Shown: positions 63,054 to 64,000 of the stretch, piece after piece | How positions within the stretch are numbered: position 1 is the first letter of the stretch | Layout: each line of letters begins with the position of its first letter | From: Unio delphinus | Taxonomy: Eukaryota; Mollusca; Bivalvia; Unionida; Unionidae | NCBI GenBank assembly: GCA_029339505.1 | Contig: JAQISU010000345.1 | Span: 250,501-314,500, forward strand | Direction: 5' to 3' | DNA: 64,000 nucleotides | The notes under the pieces: generated by a model | Database searches by the model: none | Told to the model about the DNA's origin: nothing | Seen by the model: the letters and a program-made list of their open reading frames with translations, nothing else | Made by a program: the position numbers and the translations under genes

Positions 63054-64000
63054 GTCTTGTTGTTTGTAACCGGAGAGTTTTTTATCAATAATATCATCTA
63101 TTGTGGTGTCATTATCATTGCTAATGATTTCATCATCGAAGACAATTCTTCGAAGTTGATTTATTTTTCGTACTCTAGACACTGCGAGATAGACTAAATT
63201 CGACCATTCTATGCGATTATCTACCATCCAAACAGTTGTATCCGATATAGTCAATCCCTGTGAAGAGTGTATAGTTGCTGCATAACCTAGCGTCCATGGG
63301 GATTTATTAGCACGCAATGCATCTTCAACGACATTGATATCAACCAGCACAATATCATTTAATACGAGAATCTGTCTTTGAAATCCTTCGGATTTTGGTC
63401 CTGGAATATCAACTTCGATGTTCTGTTTTCGTGTATCCGATGGCCTATAACATAACGGTACTGGAAGTGTTGCAAATTTTTGTTTATGCAATTCAAATAA
63501 CTTCATCTGAAGTGTATCCCTGACTATTTTTCTACTTGCAATGATTAAATCATTTGGTCTCCACGCTTCCCAAAACTCATTCATGGGAGTTTCCGAAATT
63601 ATTTCACGGGCTATTTCACACTGGATTCTATCCGGTTGTAATCTAATTAGTTTCTTAAATTCTTTTAATTCATTATCAAGTGATCTATGATCAGTATCAA
63701 TTTCTACATAATAGTCTACAAAACCCTTTAGCCATTCATGGGGGGATGCACCGACAAATGGTGGAGGTTGGCCGTGATCCCCGCACATTACGACTTTTGT
63801 ATTCTTCAATAACAACCACTCAAGAAATATTTTTAAGACATCTTCGGACACTGTGTCTATTTCATCCCACATGATAATTTCAGGAATAAATTTCTCTCCC
63901 ATGCGCTCAGGAGTCCATTTATCTCCCTTCCATCGGAAAAAGCTATGATAAGTGCAGGCATTTACCCCTCGTTGTTTCATCTCTCTGGCGAGTCTGTGAG
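63030..64000 (-). CDS. Polymerase-helicase fusion, helicase C-terminal part (element F, runs off right edge)
   Basis: The open frame from the right edge ends at 63030 in KKTTRI. It contains YHSFFRWKGDKW, Walker B (MWDEID), CGDHGQPPPF, GYAATIHSSQG and the VSRVRKINQLRR motif. A four-codon insertion at 63381-63395 is a palindrome AAATCC-TTC-GGATTT. The Walker A and polymerase parts lie outside. Confidence 0.85.
   Translation of the reverse strand, partial: HRLAREMKQRGVNACTYHSFFRWKGDKWTPERMGEKFIPEIIMWDEIDTVSEDVLKIFLEWLLLKNTKVVMCGDHGQPPPFVGASPHEWLKGFVDYYVEIDTDHRSLDNELKEFKKLIRLQPDRIQCEIAREIISETPMNEFWEAWRPNDLIIASRKIVRDTLQMKLFELHKQKFATLPVPLCYRPSDTRKQNIEVDIPGPKSEGFQRQILVLNDIVLVDINVVEDALRANKSPWTLGYAATIHSSQGLTISDTTVWMVDNRIEWSNLVYLAVSRVRKINQLRRIVFDDEIISNDNDTTIDDIIDKKLSGYKQQDKKKTTRI

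Larger units (their letters stand above)
60698..64000 (+). mobile_element. Element F: ATPase-side end, runs off right edge
   Basis: Begins AGCAGCAGAGAGGGTGAATC at 60698 and reads ATPase (-), truncated zinc ribbon/PLA2 (+), integrase (+), HNH and polymerase-helicase (-). The left flank is GTTAC in a host minisatellite, the presumed half of a 5-bp duplication. Gene order mirrors the right end of D. Confidence 0.9.

Overview
The window is eukaryotic, AT-rich nuclear DNA filled with copies of one family of large self-synthesising DNA transposons or integrated viruses of the Polinton/Maverick/adintovirus type. All genes use the standard code and show no introns. The recognisable hallmark set is: retroviral-type DDE integrase, A32/FtsK-type packaging ATPase, adenain-like cysteine protease, double-jelly-roll-type major capsid protein (MCP), penton-type minor capsid protein, and a family B DNA polymerase, here fused to a superfamily 1 helicase and an HNH domain. 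The 6.2 kb of non-element DNA (54485-60697) holds TA/CA microsatellites, a decayed non-LTR retrotransposon RT, a CCHC zinc-knuckle LINE ORF1 and a minisatellite. This fits an invertebrate animal; a mollusc is my guess, but nothing in the window proves it.

Layout. Element A (1-11260, left end outside) reads polymerase(-), Cys-rich(+), then the structural block (+) to its right terminus. It sits inside the MCP gene of element B, whose remnant (11261-about 15605, structural genes on -) ends at a deletion junction inside the polymerase. Element C (about 15605-30059) starts inside its penton gene and runs to an intact right terminus. Element D (30222-46878) is the only copy with both termini: about 16.66 kb, 228/229-bp terminal inverted repeats and a 5-bp target duplication ATTGT. 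D is inserted in element E, of which 30060-30221 and 46879-54484 remain, and C appears inserted in the same E intergenic region 162 bp away. Element F (60698-64000, right end outside) is a separate insertion in a host minisatellite.

Consensus gene order from one end is: TIR, penton, two-TM protein, fibre-like repeat protein, protease, Ala-rich hydrophobic protein, MCP, small basic amphipathic protein, MVNEAL-family protein, regulatory hairpins, 118-aa protein, optional HNH endonuclease gene, Cys-rich protein (all one strand); polymerase-helicase-HNH (opposite strand); integrase, PLA2-like, DUF5679-type zinc ribbon (first strand); ATPase (opposite strand); TIR. The polymerase/helicase would replicate the element, the integrase insert it, and the structural block plus ATPase and protease would build, fill and mature a capsid. 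The PLA2-like and amphipathic proteins are candidates for membrane passage.

Some copies look fairly intact (A, the E structural block, the F ATPase and integrase). Others carry nonsense codons or frameshifts (D, C). Candidate novelties are a pol III-type small RNA gene shared by A and D, covarying hairpins with a TATA-like loop, swappable mini-palindromes in spacers and coding regions, and poly-A runs at domain junctions whose length differs between copies. All family assignments come from reading motifs by eye; no search was run.
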